Assembly (NCBI GenBank): GCA_954871525.1
Contig: OX940864.1
Location: forward strand, 19,462,001 to 19,526,000
Length of the DNA: 64,000 nt
Direction: 5' to 3'
Source: Parietaria judaica
Lineage: Eukaryota > Streptophyta > Magnoliopsida > Rosales > Urticaceae
Shown here: in pieces, positions 62,199 to 64,000 of the stretch
How the letters are laid out: the number at the start of each line of letters is the position of its first letter
Position numbering within the stretch: the stretch's first letter is position 1
The notes under the pieces: model-generated
Told to the model about the DNA's origin: nothing
Seen by the model: the letters and a program-made list of their open reading frames with translations, nothing else
The model's database searches: none
Translations under genes and position numbers: made by a program

Positions 62199-64000
62199 AT
62201 GGAGGCGAACATGTCACGAATGGAGAGTTTGAACGGTTCCAATTACAATGTTTGGAAAGGAAAAATGGAGGACTTGCTCTTTGTCAAGCATTTCCACTTG
62301 CCGGTTTTCTCTACCGAGAAACCCGAGGGAAAAAGTGATGAAGAATGGAATTTGTTGCATCGACAAGTTTGTGGGTACATTCGACAATGGGTGGAGGACA
62401 ATGTTCGGAACCATGTGGTTAGTGAAACTCGTGCTAACATCCTTTGGAGGAAGCTTGAGGAGCTTTATGCACGGAAGACCGGGAATAACAAGATGTTCTT
62501 GCTCAAGCAAATGATAGCCTTGAAGTATCATGACGGTACGCCAATAACCGATCACTTGAATAACTTCCAAGGAATTATGAACCAAATGGCGACGATGAAT
62601 CTTAGATTGGATGATGAGATTCAAGGGTTGTGGCTTCTTGGTACTTTGCCGAACTCGTGGGAGACGTTTAGGATGTCGTTGTCTAATTCCGCTTCGGATG
62701 GTATTATGTCGATGGATTTGGCAAAGAGTAGCATTTTGAATGAAGATATGAGAAGAAAGTCTCAAGGCTCCTCTTCACATTCCGATGTATTGGTTACCGA
62801 GTCGAGGGGGAGAAATCATGCCCGGGGTTCAAATAACCGTGGTGCATCACGAGGAGCGTCGCGTGGAGGTTCAAATAGATGGGCTAATGTTGAGTGCCAT
62901 CATTGTGGCTTGAAAGGCCACATTAGAAAGTATTGCCAGAAGTTGAGAAATGAAGGCACTGGAAAGAAGATGAACCACAACAACAACGATGTCAAGAAAG
63001 AAGGTAACAATAGTGAAAATGTTGCTATTGTTGATGATTTCTTTGTCGTTTGTGATGATTATGAAGAAAGTGTCAATTTATCTCGCGATGAGACGAGTTG
63101 GGTGGTTGATAGTGGTGCTTCTTCGCACGCGACTTCACGACGCGATATTTACTCCACTTATAAGGCCGGTGATTTTGGTATTGTCGGCATGGGGAACAAG
63201 GGATACTCAAAAGTGATTGGAATTGGAGATGTATGTGTTGAAACTAGTAATGGCACTTTTCTAGTTCTCAAAGATGTGAAGCATGTTCCGGACCTTCGGT
63301 TCAATCTCTTGTCGGTTTCAAAATTGGACGATGAAGGCTATGGCAACTCTTTCTTGGAAAATGAATGGAAGCTAAAGAAAGGCTCAATGGTGATTGCTAG
63401 AGGAAAAAGACGCTCCAATTTGTATGTTGCGCAATTTGGGAGTTCTAAATGCTATGTCAACACTTGCGAAGATGAAAGTTCTTCTGAACTATGGCACAAA
63501 CGTTTGGGTCATATGAGTGAGAAAGGTTTGGGAATCTTGGTGAAAAAGAATGCACTATTTGGAGTTTCCAACGCAAAGTTGAAGAGATGCTCGCATTGTT
63601 TGGCGGGAAAGCAAAGGCGCGTATCGTTTCGGTCTTTTGAACCAAAGAGAAAGTCACAAGTGTTAGACTTGGTACATTCCGATGTTTGTGGGCCGATGAA
63701 GACACGGTCCCTTGGCGGTGCTTATTACTTTGTGACTTTTATCGACGATTACTCTCGGAAAGTTTGGGCTTACACCTTGAAGACAAAAGATCAAGTGTTA
63801 GATACCTTCAAGTCGTTTCAAGCGTCGGTTGAACGAGAAACGGGGAAAAAGCTCAAGTGTATCCGAACGGATAACGGGGGAGAATACATCGGTCCTTTCG
63901 ATGAATATTGCCGAGAGCAAGGTATACGTCACCAAAAGTCTCCTCCGAAGACACCGCAATTGAATGGGTTGGCCGAAAGAATTAATAGAACTTTGGTTGA
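62199..64000 (+). CDS. Copia Gag-protease-integrase polyprotein, open to the window edge
   Basis: Retrotransposon polyprotein, uninterrupted for 600 codons from ATG 62199 and still open at base 64000. Residues 1-220 are Gag (UBN2/gag-pre type, with WKGKMEDLL near the start). A zinc knuckle C-X2-C-X4-H-X4-C begins at Cys233 ([14 protein letters not shown]). The aspartic protease motif DSGASSHAT has its Asp at 304. The gag-pre-integrase segment [13 protein letters not shown] and the CSHCLAGKQ finger follow. The integrase has the Asp495, Asp558, Glu593 triad (35 residues from the second Asp to Glu) with [10 protein letters not shown] and RTDNGGEY. All key residues are intact, so the visible part looks functional. 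Reverse transcriptase and RNase H would lie to the right. Confidence 0.95.
   Translation, partial: MEANMSRMESLNGSNYNVWKGKMEDLLFVKHFHLPVFSTEKPEGKSDEEWNLLHRQVCGYIRQWVEDNVRNHVVSETRANILWRKLEELYARKTGNNKMFLLKQMIALKYHDGTPITDHLNNFQGIMNQMATMNLRLDDEIQGLWLLGTLPNSWETFRMSLSNSASDGIMSMDLAKSSILNEDMRRKSQGSSSHSDVLVTESRGRNHARGSNNRGASRGASRGGSNRWANVECHHCGLKGHIRKYCQKLRNEGTGKKMNHNNNDVKKEGNNSENVAIVDDFFVVCDDYEESVNLSRDETSWVVDSGASSHATSRRDIYSTYKAGDFGIVGMGNKGYSKVIGIGDVCVETSNGTFLVLKDVKHVPDLRFNLLSVSKLDDEGYGNSFLENEWKLKKGSMVIARGKRRSNLYVAQFGSSKCYVNTCEDESSSELWHKRLGHMSEKGLGILVKKNALFGVSNAKLKRCSHCLAGKQRRVSFRSFEPKRKSQVLDLVHSDVCGPMKTRSLGGAYYFVTFIDDYSRKVWAYTLKTKDQVLDTFKSFQASVERETGKKLKCIRTDNGGEYIGPFDEYCREQGIRHQKSPPKTPQLNGLAERINRTLV

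Larger units (their letters stand above)
56015..64000 (+). mobile_element. Copia LTR retrotransposon (partial, 5' LTR split by a nested element)
   Basis: The 5' LTR starts TGTTGGGTATCC at 56015 and ends TCTCCCAACA at 62161, so its termini are exact inverted copies (TGTTGGG/CCCAACA). Removing the nested insertion leaves an LTR of about 654 bp (56015-56504 plus 61998-62161). A primer-binding site TGGTATCAGAGC (initiator Met tRNA) follows at 62165-62176, and the polyprotein frame starts at 62199. The domain order protease then integrase, before RT, marks Copia. The 3' half and the second LTR lie beyond the right edge, so the TSD cannot be tested. Confidence 0.9.

Noticed and set aside
1..64000. 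CRISPR arrays, bacterial operons or phage genes
   Set aside because: None present. All repeats are transposon-derived, microsatellite or minisatellite, and the genes have plant introns.

Overview
This window is nuclear DNA of a flowering plant, most likely a eudicot. It is AT-rich, its genes are split by many short AT-rich introns, it carries many transposable-element remains, and the encoded proteins belong to plant-specific families. No prokaryotic, CRISPR or phage features are present, and no genuine tRNA or rRNA gene was found.

Seven genes were built exon by exon. Six are complete, and every joined reading frame closes without a stop: (1) a two-WRKY-domain transcription factor resembling TTG2/WRKY44 (9060-12289, +, 5 exons, 414 aa); (2) a tonoplast sugar transporter of the TMT/TST type (17558-14425, -, 5 exons, 680 aa); (3) a PBS1-like receptor-like cytoplasmic kinase (22551-25605, +, 5 exons, 383 aa); (4) a plant TBC-domain Rab GAP with a C-terminal coiled coil (34055-26941, -, 18 exons, 779 aa); (5) a chloroplast TerC-family membrane protein (44473-40967, -, 14 exons, 352 aa); (6) a MOS11/Tho1/CIP29-like mRNA-export protein (45411-46582, +, 5 exons, 197 aa). 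The seventh, a clade-D type 2C protein phosphatase (52787-50001, -, 4 exons, 370 aa), is also complete. These are unrelated housekeeping, signalling and developmental genes, not a cluster. TerC and MOS11 are divergent neighbours, and the kinase and the Rab GAP converge.

Between the genes lies repeat material that I could delimit from target-site duplications (TSDs). There are two hAT-type non-autonomous elements (2188-2613, 34542-35154). Two long foldback elements of one family have 9-bp TSDs (3330-4320, 53515-54468), and two small palindromic elements share a different terminus (20040-20291, 20868-21112). A decayed Helitron reading frame lies at about 19383-19814. Two related solo LTRs have perfect 5-bp TSDs (38891-40037, 48183-48745), and a third is less certain (35719-36096). 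A broken polyprotein-like relic lies at the left edge.

The right 8 kb is a nested retrotransposon. A Copia element begins at 56015; its 5' LTR is split by a 5.5-kb non-coding LTR element (56505-61992) with nearly identical LTRs and a perfect TSD. The Copia gag-protease-integrase frame then runs open from 62199 off the right edge of the window. This nesting, the foldback elements, the two equivalent first exons of the Rab GAP gene and the repeated exon structure of the MOS11 gene are the most interesting observations. I found no convincing new multi-gene system.
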